Shown here in pieces: positions 16,699 to 26,000 of a stretch of 64,000 nucleotides of DNA; positions within the stretch are counted from its first letter, which is position 1, and each line of letters begins with the position of its first letter. Location of the stretch: assembly GCF_021325795.1 (NCBI RefSeq), contig NZ_JAHPZX010000003.1:372001-436000 (forward strand), given 5' to 3'. The notes beneath the pieces were generated by a model. That model was not told where the DNA came from, made no database searches, and saw only the letters and a program-made list of their open reading frames with translations. This stretch comes from Bordetella sp. LUAb4 (GTDB lineage Bacteria; Pseudomonadota; Gammaproteobacteria; Burkholderiales; Burkholderiaceae_B). A program made the position numbers and the translations under genes.

Positions 16699-17937
16699 AT
16701 GAATACATCTTCGCCGCCTGTCACCCTGCCCGCGACCGCCAAACCGGCGACGCCGGCGGGCACACCCCGGCACTTGCGCCGCATTCTTTCGCTGGATGAC
16801 TTCGAGCATGCGGCCCGCCGCTATCTGCCGTCGCCCATCTTCGCGTACGTGTCGGGGGGCTGCGAGACCAATCTCGCGCTGCGCGACAACCGGGCGGTGT
16901 TCGATGAATACCGTTTCGTGACCCGTATCCTTACCGCCACGTCCAAGCGCAGCCTGCGCACGCGCTTGCTGGGGGAAGAATGGGCGGCGCCTTTCGGCAT
17001 CGCGCCCATGGGGATGAGCGCGCTGTCCGCCTATCAAGGTGACCTGGTGCAGACGCGCGCCGCGGCGCAGGCCGGCATTCCGATGATCATGAGCGGATCT
17101 TCCCTGATTCCGCTCGAACAGATCGTCCAGGCTTATCCACGGGCCTGGTTCCAGGCCTATGTACCGGGCGAGCCCGAGCGCATCCTGGCCCTGATCGACC
17201 GCGTGGAGCGCGCTGGCTATGGCACGCTGGTGGTGACCGTCGATACCCCCGTCAGCGGCAATCGCGAAAACAATATCCGAGCGGGTTTTTCTTCGCCCTT
17301 GCGGCCCAGCCTGCGTTTGGCATGGGACGGGGTGACGCATCCGCGCTGGCTGCTCGGCACGGCCTTGAAGACGCTGTGGCGCCACGGCATGCCGCATTTC
17401 GAGAATTCGCAGGCGACGCGCGGCGCGCCCATGCTGTCGCGCAACGTCATGCGCGACTTCGGCGCGCGGGATCATCTGGACTGGAGCCACTTCGACCTGA
17501 TCCGCCAGCGTTGGCGCGGGCGGCTGGTACTCAAGGGGGTGCTGCATGTGCAGGATGCGCTGCTGGCGCGCGAACACGGCGCGGATGCCATCATCGTGTC
17601 CAACCATGGCGGCCGCCAACTGGACAGCGTCACGTCGCCGCTGCGGGTACTGCCCGGCATCGTCAAGGCCTTGGGCCCCGACTATCCGGTGATGGTGGAC
17701 AGCGGCATCCGCCGCGGCACCGATGTCCTGAAGGCCCTGGCGCTGGGCGCGCACTTCGTCTTCGTCGGCCGTCCCTTCAATTACGCAGGCGCCATCGCGG
17801 GACAGGCTGGCGTGGCGCACGCCATCGAGATCCTGCGCCAGGAGGTGCACCGGAACATGGCTCTGCTGGGATTGAACGCGCCCCGCGATCTGGATGCCGG
17901 CGAGCTGATCAGCGTCGCACCCGCCAGTCCGCGCTAG
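16699..17937 (+). CDS. FMN-dependent alpha-hydroxy acid dehydrogenase (LldD/MdlB type)
   Basis: The 412-residue flavoenzyme oxidises a 2-hydroxy acid to the keto acid. The catalytic 'SNHGGRQLD' places the active-site base at His303 and a substrate-binding Arg at 306. 'APMGMSALSAYQGDLVQTR', 'VVTVDTPVSGNRENN', 'LVLKGVLHVQDA' and 'VMVDSGIRRGTDVLKALALGA' complete the TIM-barrel FMN site. L-lactate, mandelate or glycolate are all possible substrates. The ATG at 16699 is chosen because upstream residues look like non-coding repeats of GTCAAGGCC and GTGGCCAAG. It lies 117 bp after a Bug receptor and ends before a strong terminator. Confidence 0.92.
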   Translation: MNTSSPPVTLPATAKPATPAGTPRHLRRILSLDDFEHAARRYLPSPIFAYVSGGCETNLALRDNRAVFDEYRFVTRILTATSKRSLRTRLLGEEWAAPFGIAPMGMSALSAYQGDLVQTRAAAQAGIPMIMSGSSLIPLEQIVQAYPRAWFQAYVPGEPERILALIDRVERAGYGTLVVTVDTPVSGNRENNIRAGFSSPLRPSLRLAWDGVTHPRWLLGTALKTLWRHGMPHFENSQATRGAPMLSRNVMRDFGARDHLDWSHFDLIRQRWRGRLVLKGVLHVQDALLAREHGADAIIVSNHGGRQLDSVTSPLRVLPGIVKALGPDYPVMVDSGIRRGTDVLKALALGAHFVFVGRPFNYAGAIAGQAGVAHAIEILRQEVHRNMALLGLNAPRDLDAGELISVAPASPR

Positions 17938-18003
17938 GCCGGCGCGGCATCTGCTCCACCCGATAGCGGGTTTCAGCACCCAGCGCATCACCGTAGAAAC
18001 AAG

Positions 18004-18037
18004 AAGGCCCGCCAGAGGCGGGCCTTCGCTTTCTTTC
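18004..18037 (+). terminator. Rho-independent terminator
   Basis: AAGGCCCGCC, loop AGA and GGCGGGCCTT form a perfect 10-bp stem followed by CGCTTTCTTTC. It closes the Bug/hydroxyacid dehydrogenase unit. Confidence 0.85.
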
Positions 18038-18086
18038 TGCCTACTACGTAGACCGACTGGAACCTCAAAGCGGGGAAGAGGGCATA

Positions 18087-18105
18087 TTGTTCGTATTTAG
18101 AACAA
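18087..18105. promoter_or_regulatory. Inverted repeat upstream of the chemoreceptor gene
   Basis: TTGTTC and GAACAA are separated by seven bases in an AT-rich stretch about 85 bp before the chemoreceptor start. It may be an operator or part of the promoter. No sigma-28 motif with correct spacing was found. Confidence 0.3.
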
Positions 18106-18189
18106 CAATCACCACAAATTTGCTGCACTGCAGCTTAATTTTCCCCCTCCCGATGTCGTTATCGAACTCGACGCTTTCGGGAGTGCGTA

Positions 18190-19812
18190 ATGTTCAAGCA
18201 ATTCAGTATCCGGACCATCCTTACCTCGGCTCTGGCCCTTTTCTTCGTTCTGTTCGTCGTGCTCGGCCTGGGCGCGTACCAACAGCTCGATCACAACCGG
18301 CAGGCCATCCGCGCGCTGCTGGATACCAATGTCGTGCGTGCGGATGCCGCAAGGCAGATCGCCTCGGAGCTGCTGCGTGGCCGCCTGGCGGTGACCATCG
18401 CGCTGACCCAACTGAAGGACGGCGACAAGACGGCCGCGCAGCAGACGGCCGGACGCAGCCAGTCCTATTCCAAGAACGCCGACAAGCTGTCGATGGCGCT
18501 GCAGGAGCGGCCCGACACTTCAGCGACGGGCGCCCCGCTGTATCAGCAGATGATGTCGTCCTACCTGGCTTACCGTAGCCAGGCCTATGAACCGCTGGTG
18601 GCGGCGGCCATGGCCGGTGACCTGGATGCCGCACTGCGCCTGACCGAGCAGAAGGTCACGCCCATGGGCACCACCTTTACCCAGGCCATCAACGCCTATG
18701 CCGACTATGCCGCGCAGATGGGTTCGACCATCGCGAATGCCGCGTCCAACCAGATCGCCACCACGCTGATGGTCGCCAGCGGCGCCGGCGTCTTCGTCGT
18801 GTTGTTGATCGGCGGCCTGTTCGTCATCTTCACCCGCACGGTATTCAATCCGCTGCGCGAGGCCAGCCAACTGTGCCACCGCATCGCGGAGGGCGACCTT
18901 ACCAACCGCATCGACATCCATGCCGGTACCGAGATCGGCCAATTGCGGCGCGCCCTCAAATTCATGCAGGACAGCCTGTCGCGCACGGTGGCGACGGTGC
19001 GCCAGAGCGTCAATGAGATCCACGGCGGCGCGCGGGAAATCTCCGCGGGCAACCTCGATCTGTCTTCCCGCACGGAAGAACAGGCTGCGTCTTTGGAAGA
19101 AACGGCGGCCAGCATGGAAGAACTGTCGTCCACCGTGCGGCAGAACGCCGACAATGCGCGCCAGGCCAACCAGATGGCGGTGGATGCCTCGGACGTGGCG
19201 CGGCGCGGCGGCGCGGCCGTCGGCCAGGTGGTGGACACCATGCGCGATATTTCGGAAAGCTCGCGCCGCATCGCGGAAATCGTCAGCGTCATCGACGGCA
19301 TTGCCTTCCAGACCAATATCCTGGCCTTGAACGCGGCGGTGGAAGCGGCCCGGGCCGGCGAGCAGGGCAAGGGTTTCGCCGTGGTGGCCAGCGAAGTGCG
19401 TTCGCTGGCGCAACGCAGCGGCCAGGCCGCCAAAGAGATCAAGTCCCTGATCGACGATTCCAGCCATAAGGTGTCGATGGGCTCGAATCAGGTGGAGCAC
19501 GCCGGGGCTACCATGGAGGAGATCGTCGGCTCGGTGCGCCGCGTCAGCGATATCGTTGGCGAAATCTCGGCGGCGTCCGAAGAACAGTCCGGCGGTATCC
19601 AGCAGGTCAACCAGGCTGTCACGCAGATGGACAGCACCACGCAGCAGAACGCGGCCTTGGTCGAGCAGGCCGCCGCGGCCGCCAATTCGCTGGAAGACCA
19701 GGCGCGCCGGTTGCAGGAAGCGGTGGCCGTGTTCAAGCTGGCGACGCATGAAGTGATCGAGGTGTCGGGCGGGTCCTTGCCGCTTGCCAGGACCGTGGCC
19801 TTGCCGGCGTGA
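18190..19812 (+). CDS. Methyl-accepting chemotaxis protein
   Basis: The 540-residue receptor has an N-terminal transmembrane helix (~10-30). A periplasmic four-helix-bundle sensor of about 160 residues follows, then a second transmembrane helix (~195-215, '[17 protein letters not shown]') and a HAMP domain ('[20 protein letters not shown]'). The methylated helices surround the CheA/CheW-binding tip '[38 protein letters not shown]'-type signature of the 36-heptad class. There is no C-terminal NWETF tether, so it should depend on other receptors for efficient methylation. A GGGAG site precedes the ATG. The ligand is unknown; flanking Bug receptor genes hint at organic acids. Confidence 0.95.
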   Translation: MFKQFSIRTILTSALALFFVLFVVLGLGAYQQLDHNRQAIRALLDTNVVRADAARQIASELLRGRLAVTIALTQLKDGDKTAAQQTAGRSQSYSKNADKLSMALQERPDTSATGAPLYQQMMSSYLAYRSQAYEPLVAAAMAGDLDAALRLTEQKVTPMGTTFTQAINAYADYAAQMGSTIANAASNQIATTLMVASGAGVFVVLLIGGLFVIFTRTVFNPLREASQLCHRIAEGDLTNRIDIHAGTEIGQLRRALKFMQDSLSRTVATVRQSVNEIHGGAREISAGNLDLSSRTEEQAASLEETAASMEELSSTVRQNADNARQANQMAVDASDVARRGGAAVGQVVDTMRDISESSRRIAEIVSVIDGIAFQTNILALNAAVEAARAGEQGKGFAVVASEVRSLAQRSGQAAKEIKSLIDDSSHKVSMGSNQVEHAGATMEEIVGSVRRVSDIVGEISAASEEQSGGIQQVNQAVTQMDSTTQQNAALVEQAAAAANSLEDQARRLQEAVAVFKLATHEVIEVSGGSLPLARTVALPA

Positions 19813-19900
19813 TCGGGCTGTTGCGGCCATAGCGGATATGATGCGCCCTGCATCCCTGCCCCGCCAGGCGCGGCACGAATCAACAGACGAGGAGACTGTC

Positions 19901-20890
19901 ATGAGAAAAACTTTCCAACGTATCGCCGGCCTGGCCTTGCTGGCCGGACTGACCGCGGCCGCGAGCGCCGCGCCGGCGTCCGACACGGGCGATTGGCCGT
20001 CGCGTCCCGTCACCATCGTGGTGCCCTACGCCCCGGGTGGTTTCGCGGACACGCGCGTGCGGGTCATCGCCCGCAAGCTGGAACAGAAGCTGGGCCAGCC
20101 CGTGGTGGTCGAGAACAAGGCCGGCGCCGGCGGTGTGGTGGGCACCACCTTCATCGCCCGCGCCAAGCCGGACGGCTATACCCTGGGCACCGGCAACCTG
20201 GCGCCGCTGTCGGTCAATCCCAGCCTGATGCAAGGCATCCCTTACGACGCGGCCAAGGACCTGGCGCCTGTCATCCTCATTGAAAACAGTCCGCTGGTGC
20301 TGAGCGTCGGCCCGAACGTCAAGGTCGATAATGTGCAGGAGCTGATCGCGCTGGCCAAGAAGGAGCCGGGCAAGCTGACGTTCGGCTCGTCCGGCGTCGG
20401 CGGCGCGCACCACCTGTCCGGCGAGATGTTCCGCGAAGCAGCGCATATCGACATCACCCACGTGCCTTACAAGGGCGGCAGCCTGGCGGCCACCGACTTG
20501 ATGGGCGGACACATCACGATGATGTTCGAAATGGGTTATTCCGCCTTGCCGGCGATCCAGGGCAAGAAGATCCATCCCCTGGCCGTGACCTCGGCCAAGC
20601 GCCTGGACGTCCTGCCGAACGTGCCGACCATGGCGGAAGCGGGCCTGCCCGGTTTCGAGTCCTATAACTGGCAGGGCATCATCGCACCGGCCGGCACGCC
20701 TGAGCCCATCATCGCGCGCCTGAACCGGGACCTCAACGACATCCTGCGCGACCCGGAAATCGTCAAGGCCATCAACGACACCGGCAGCCAGGCCGGCGGC
20801 GGTACGCCGGAAGACTTCGGCGCCTTCATCCGCAGCGAAACGGCGAAGTGGGCCAAGGTGATCAAGGAAGGCAATATCACGATGCAGTAA
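19901..20890 (+). CDS. Bug-family solute-binding protein (TctC type)
   Basis: This 329-residue exported protein starts at the ATG behind GAGGAG; upstream ATGs are not supported. A signal peptide ends near 'AASAAPAS'. Family blocks are 'WPSRPVTIVVPYAPGGFADTR', 'VVVENKAGAGGVVGTTFIA', 'FGSSGVGGAHHLSGEMF', 'HVPYKGGSLAATDLMGG' and 'NVPTMAEAGLPGFESYNWQG'. It probably captures a small organic anion in the periplasm. It has no transporter or catabolic gene next to it and seems monocistronic. Confidence 0.92.
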   Translation: MRKTFQRIAGLALLAGLTAAASAAPASDTGDWPSRPVTIVVPYAPGGFADTRVRVIARKLEQKLGQPVVVENKAGAGGVVGTTFIARAKPDGYTLGTGNLAPLSVNPSLMQGIPYDAAKDLAPVILIENSPLVLSVGPNVKVDNVQELIALAKKEPGKLTFGSSGVGGAHHLSGEMFREAAHIDITHVPYKGGSLAATDLMGGHITMMFEMGYSALPAIQGKKIHPLAVTSAKRLDVLPNVPTMAEAGLPGFESYNWQGIIAPAGTPEPIIARLNRDLNDILRDPEIVKAINDTGSQAGGGTPEDFGAFIRSETAKWAKVIKEGNITMQ

Positions 20891-21054
20891 TCGTGCTGCC
20901 TGCCGCGCCCCGCGGCGTGCCATGCAGCAGGTGAACGGACGCCGGTAGGCCGGCGCGCCGGCGCGGGTTCTGCAAAATTGTCGTTAAAAGACACCTTGTG
21001 ATACCTGGCCTGCGAATTCTCATATACTCGCGCCTTCTCAAGCGCGAGATCCGC

Positions 21055-21465
21055 ATGAATATGAAGCTTTTGCAGGCGCGCGGCGCCCAACGCGTGGCCG
21101 GATGTCTGGTTCTCGGCCTGTCATTCACCCTGCTGGGCTGCGCGCCCTTGCGCGTGGAACGCACGGCCATGGCGCCGGTCACGGCGCCCGCGTCGGCGAT
21201 CACGCTGAAAGAGCCTTTGTCCGGCATGCTGTCCAATCAGGACGGCTTCAGCCTGCCCGCCGGCTCGCGCTGGCTGCAGGTCGGCACCGTGCCGCAGGGC
21301 GATACCTATCGCCGCGACGGCGCCCTGTTCATCGTCAACGGGCGGCGTCAGCGCGAGGCCTATCTGGTGGTGAACGGCGGCGACCTCAAAGGCCTGTACT
21401 TCCCCGGTGAAAGCCTCTACACCGCGGTGCCCAACAGCACCCGCCTGGTACTGGAGCCGAAGTGA
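21055..21465 (+). CDS. Small lipoprotein of unknown function (type A of cassette)
   Basis: The 136-residue protein has a lipoprotein signal ('CLVLGLSFTLLGC', Cys near residue 24). The mature part contains 'SRWLQVGTVPQGDTYRRDG', 'LFIVNGRRQREAYLVVNG' and 'LKGLYFPGESLYTAV'. These match the fourth gene of the cluster block for block, so the two are paralogues. No known domain was recognised. A TATACTCGC element about 25 bp upstream resembles a -10 region and recurs before the fourth gene. Its TGA overlaps the ATG of the next gene by one base, indicating translational coupling. Confidence 0.75.
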   Translation: MNMKLLQARGAQRVAGCLVLGLSFTLLGCAPLRVERTAMAPVTAPASAITLKEPLSGMLSNQDGFSLPAGSRWLQVGTVPQGDTYRRDGALFIVNGRRQREAYLVVNGGDLKGLYFPGESLYTAVPNSTRLVLEPK

Positions 21466-21902
21466 TGGCACGGTTCCTGAAGCTGTTGCTGCTGGCCGCG
21501 GTGGCATTGCTCGCCGCCTGCGCGGGCCCGCAATATGGCGATGTCGTGCGCAATGCACCGCCGCTGAAGCCGGGCGAGGGCCGCGTCTACGTGTACATGG
21601 CCGAAGGCGGGACCAACATCCAGCCCAAGATCCGCTTGAATGGCGAAGTGATCGGCCGCGCCAAGGTTGGCATGTTCTTCTACGTCGACCGCCCGGCCGG
21701 CAACTACGTGGTGACCGATCTGCTCTGGACCGGTGCCGGCCTGAGCTTCACCCTGCCCGCCGGGGAAACCCGCTACGTCACGATGACGGCCCCCAGCCTG
21801 GGCAGCACCAGCTACGTCAAGGGCAACCTGGTGCTGGTCGACCCGCCCGCCGAAGCCCAACGCCAGATGCTGCCGCTGCACTACGGCGGCGCGGCGCGCT
21901 AA
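21465..21902 (+). CDS. DUF2846-type lipoprotein (type B of cassette)
   Basis: The 145-residue protein has the lipobox 'VALLAAC' and a mature domain with 'LKPGEGRVYVYMAEGGTN', 'RLNGEVIGRAKVGMFFYVDR', 'AGNYVV' and 'SFTLPAGETRYV', the pattern of DUF2846 lipoproteins. It is a close paralogue of the next gene. The ATG at 21465 shares its A with the TGA of the preceding gene; a GTG one codon earlier is possible. A role at the inner leaflet of the outer membrane is inferred from the lipobox, since no Asp follows the Cys. Confidence 0.8.
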   Translation: MARFLKLLLLAAVALLAACAGPQYGDVVRNAPPLKPGEGRVYVYMAEGGTNIQPKIRLNGEVIGRAKVGMFFYVDRPAGNYVVTDLLWTGAGLSFTLPAGETRYVTMTAPSLGSTSYVKGNLVLVDPPAEAQRQMLPLHYGGAAR

Positions 21903-21924
21903 ACGCGGAAAGGAGCCACGGACC

Positions 21925-22368
21925 ATGCCGCGCGGTATCAGGATTGTCTTGCTTCTGTGTGCCGCGAGCCTGCTCGCCGCGTGCGCGGGCCCGCGCTATG
22001 CCGAGGTGGCGCGCAACACGCAGCTCAAGCCGGGTGAAGGGCGGATCTACCTGTTTCCGACGACGTCCAACTGTGCGTTCGTCATGCAGCCCAAGCTGCG
22101 GGTGAACAACGAGATTGTGGGCCGGGTCAAACCCAACGTCTTCTACTACGTCGACCGTCCGCCGGGTAATTACATCATCACGGATAAATACTGGACTGGC
22201 GATGGTGCAAGCTTCGCCTTGGCAGCGGGTGAAACCCGCTACGTGGCCTATCATTTCCCGACCATGGGCAGCTCCGGCTGCGGCAAGCCCAGCTTCCATT
22301 TTGTCGAGTCGTCGGCGGAGGCGGAACGCCTGTTGTTGCCGATGACGTACGGTGGTACATCCCGTTAG
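21925..22368 (+). CDS. DUF2846-type lipoprotein (type B' of cassette)
   Basis: The 147-residue paralogue of the preceding gene shares 'LKPGEGRIYLF', 'KLRVNNEIVGRVKPNVFYYVDRPPGNYIITD' (shown here in two overlapping blocks) and 'SFALAAGETRYVAY'. The lipobox is 'ASLLAAC'. It has two extra cysteines ('SNCAF' and 'GCGKPSFHF') absent from the neighbour, which could form a disulfide. An AAAGGAG site precedes the ATG. Together with its neighbour it probably arose by local duplication. Confidence 0.8.
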   Translation: MPRGIRIVLLLCAASLLAACAGPRYAEVARNTQLKPGEGRIYLFPTTSNCAFVMQPKLRVNNEIVGRVKPNVFYYVDRPPGNYIITDKYWTGDGASFALAAGETRYVAYHFPTMGSSGCGKPSFHFVESSAEAERLLLPMTYGGTSR

Positions 22369-22440
22369 GATTTATCCGCTTTTCACGTCGTTTCCAGGTC
22401 TTATACTCGCTGGCACTCGAAATCGCATAAAGGAGGCGGC

Positions 22441-22881
22441 ATGGATTCGACATTGATGCGGAGCAGCGAGAATACGGCCGGCCGCCGGGCGGCGCCGCGC
22501 GCGCGGCGTGGCTTGGGCGTGTGCATGGCCGCGCTGGCCATGGCCTTGCTGGCGGCCTGCTCCTCGACGGAGAACGTCAAGGATTCCTATGTGCCGCTGT
22601 ATAGCGCATCGGCCGCGGCGCTGGTGCGTATCCATCGGCCACTGTCCTATGACGTGGAAAAAGTAGGCATGGTGCGGATCGCGGACGAGTCGGTCTGGAC
22701 CCAGGTCGGCGCGATTCCGCAGGGCGATGTGTTCCGCCAAACCGGCAAGGCCTTGCTGGTCAACGGCACGCGCGAAGCCATGATGGTGATCTCCGCCGAT
22801 CGCATCCAGGGATTCTTCTTCGACAACGGCTTGTATGTGCCGGTCGAGAAAGGCGCCGGAGTAACCGTAGTCCGCCGCTGA
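22441..22881 (+). CDS. Small lipoprotein of unknown function (type A' of cassette)
   Basis: The 146-residue protein carries an Arg-rich N-region, a hydrophobic stretch and the lipobox 'MALLAAC'. The mature part has 'SVWTQVGAIPQGDVFRQTG', 'ALLVNGTREAMMVISADR' and 'IQGFFFDNGLYVPV', aligning with the first gene of the cluster. Lipobox spacing (Cys about residue 40) is long, so a start at the internal ATG near 'MAALAMALLAAC' is possible, but AAAGGAGG sits correctly before 22441. A TTATACTCGC element upstream suggests its own promoter. Confidence 0.75.
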   Translation: MDSTLMRSSENTAGRRAAPRARRGLGVCMAALAMALLAACSSTENVKDSYVPLYSASAAALVRIHRPLSYDVEKVGMVRIADESVWTQVGAIPQGDVFRQTGKALLVNGTREAMMVISADRIQGFFFDNGLYVPVEKGAGVTVVRR

Positions 22882-23011
22882 TAAGCGCCAGCGCGGCGCC
22901 AGTTGGCAGGGATCGTCGGCGCTTGGTCCGGATAGCATCGCGTTCCGGGTTATCGTTGGGGTACGTCTCGCTTGTCCCCCTTCTTTAGCGCGCCAGCCCC
23001 CTCGACCACGC

Positions 23012-26000
23012 ATGTCCTCTACGCCGCTGCCGTCCGGCCTGATCGTCATTCACAGCAACCTGTCCGAGTCGCTGCGTGACGTGCTGGTCGGCTGGCTGGA
23101 TCGCCATCCGCTGGGACCGCTGGAACAGGAAGTGGTGCTGGTGCAAAGCAGCGGCATCGCCCAATGGCTGAAGCTGGCCCTGGCGGCGGACGCGGCCGAT
23201 GGCGGCAGCGGCATCGCGGCGGGACTGGACTTCCTGCTGCCCTCGCGTTTCCTTTGGCGCGCTTACCGTATCGTGCTGGGCACCCAGGCCGTGCCTGAAG
23301 TGTCGCCCTTCGACAAGCCACGCCTGATGTGGCGTCTGCTGCGCCTGCTGCCGCAAGTAATGGAGCAGCCGGTCTATGCGCCCTTGCAGCGCTTCCTGCG
23401 CCGTGACGACGACTGCCGCAAACGCTATCAGCTGGCCGAACGCCTGGCCGATCTGTTCGACCAGTACCAGGTCTACCGCGCCGATTGGCTGGACGCCTGG
23501 ACCCGTGGCCAGGATGTCCTGCCGCGCGACGGCGGTCCCGCGCGGCCCATGCCGGATGCCCAACGCTGGCAGGCCGCCTTGTGGCGCGCGCTGTTGGATG
23601 ACGTGCTGGCGCAGGCCGAGGCCGACGGGCCGGGGGCCGGATCCGCCTACGTCGCGCCTTCCTCCGACGGCCGCGCCGCCGTGCACGCCGCCTTCATGCG
23701 CCGCGCCGCGCAATTGGGAGATGCGTCGCCGGCCAATCTGCCGCGCCGCATCGTGGTGTTCGGCATTTCGACGCTGCCGCGCCAGTCATTGGAAGTCCTG
23801 GCGGTGCTGGCGCGCTGGACCCAGGTGCTGATGTGCGTGAACAACCCCTGCGAGCACTACTGGGCAGACATCATCGAAGGCAAGGACCTGCTGCGCGCCA
23901 GCCATGCGCGGCAAGCCCGGCGCGCCGGCGCACCGGACGTCATCGCCGAGGATGCCCTGCACCTGCACGCCCATCCGCTGCTGGCGGCATGGGGCAAGCA
24001 AGGCCGCGATTTCATCGGTCTGCTGGATGAACACGATGACCGCGATGCGCGCGAGGCTTTCCTGGCCCGTTACGGCGAATACACGCAGCGGCTGGACCTG
24101 TTCCAGGCGGTCGCCGACGAAGACGCCACGCTGTTGCGCCAATTGCAGGACGACATCCGCGACCTGCGCCCATTGCATGAGAGCCGCGCGCGGTGGCCGG
24201 CAGTCGACACCAGACACGATGAGTCCATCCGTTTTCATGTCGCGCACAGTCGCCAGCGCGAAGTGGAGATCCTGCACGATCAACTGCTGGCTGCCTTCGA
24301 CGAAGATCCGACCCTGCGCGCGCGCGATGTCATCGTGATGGTGCCGGACATCGAAGCCTATGCGCCGCACGTGCAGGCGGTGTTCGGTTTGTACGCGTCC
24401 GACGACAGGCGCGCCATTCCTTATACCTTGGCCGATCGCGGTAAACGCCACGTCGATCCGCTGTTGCACGCCCTGGAGCATTTGCTGCAGCTACCCTCTG
24501 CCCGCTTCGCCGTCAGCGATCTGATGGATCTGCTGGAAGTGCCGGCGCTGCGCCGCCGCTATGGCATCAGCGAAGACCAGTTGCCGCTGCTGCACAACTG
24601 GATGCGTGGCGCCAATATTCGTTGGGGCCTGCACGACGAGCAGCGCCGGTCCCTGGGTTTGCCGGCGGCCAATACGGCGGCGGCGCCCAATACCTGGCTG
24701 TTCGGCCTGCGCCGCGTGCTGCTGGGTTATGCGGTGGGCGCGCGCGGGGGCGATTGGCAAGGCATCGAGCCCTATGGCGACGTGGGCGGGCTGGATGCCG
24801 CCTTGCTGGGCAACCTGGCCGAACTGGTGGCGGCGCTGGAAGGCTGGTGGCGCGAACTGGCGGAGCCGGCCAGTCCGCAACGCTGGGGCGAACGCCTGCG
24901 CGAACTGCTGCTGGCCTTCTTCGAGGAAGACGACAGCGTCGATGGGCTGGTGCTGCGCCAACTGCGGGGACAGCTGCAGACCTGGTTGGAGATCTGCGCG
25001 CAAGCCAAGGTGATCGAGCCGCTGCCGCTGGCGGTGGTGGGCGAACACTGGATGTCGGCCATGGACGAAGGCGGGCTGACGCAGCGCTTTTTCGGCGGCT
25101 CGGTGACGTTCGCCACCCTGATGCCGATGCGGGCGATTCCTTTCCGCCACGTGTGCCTGCTGGGTATGAACGACGGCGATTACCCGCGGGTGCGCATTCC
25201 CATGGACTTCGATCTGATGGGACGCGATTACCGGCCAGGCGACCGCTCCCGCCGTGAAGATGACCGCTATCTGTTCCTCGAGGCGCTGCTGTCGGCGCGC
25301 GATCGCCTGTATGTCTCGTGGATAGGGCGCAGCGTGCGCGATAACACGCCACGCCCGCCGTCGGTGCTGGTGGGCCAGTTGCGCGATCACCTGGACGCGG
25401 GCTGGGGCCTGGCCGGTGCCGAGACGGGCATCGCGGTGGACGCCAAGGGTAGCGGCCTGGCGGCGGCTTTGACCGTGGAGCATCGCCTGCAACCGTTCAG
25501 CCCCGAGTATTTTTCCGATGATTCCCTTGCCGCCGATCCGCGGCGATCGCCGTTGTTCACGTATGCGCGGGAATGGGCGCAGGGCGCCTACGACGGGTAC
25601 ACGCCGGCTGCACACGCGCTGGCTCCTGTCGTGCGCGAAGAGCCGTTGTCGCTGCGCGAGCTGGCCGATTTTCTCAAGGCCCCTGTCGAGGCCTTCTTCC
25701 GCCAACGCCTGCAGGTCAGCTTTTCCGCCGAGGACGTCGTCACTGAAGACATCGAGCCGTTCGCACCTGACGCGCTGGAGCAGTGGCAGTTGCAGGACCG
25801 GCTGATCAAGGCCCAGGCGCGCGCGCTGCAGGCGGGTGTCGAGCCTGGACCGGCACGCGATGAGGTGTTGGCGGCGTGCATGCGGGCCGGTGAACTCCCG
25901 GCCGGCGCATTCGGCCAACTGGCCGCGGCCGACCTGGCCGCTCCGCTAGACGAAATGATGGAACGCTACGCCGCCGCCCTGGCCCGCTGGCCCGAGCCGG

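Noticed and set aside
15532-17991. An 819-codon open frame on the minus strand opposite the Bug and hydroxyacid dehydrogenase genes
   Set aside because: The plus strand carries complete motifs for two known families; the antisense product is low-complexity and unlike any protein.
18061-18100. A possible sigma-28 promoter for the chemoreceptor
   Set aside because: The CAAA and GGCATATT elements are 11 rather than about 15 bases apart and match the consensus poorly.
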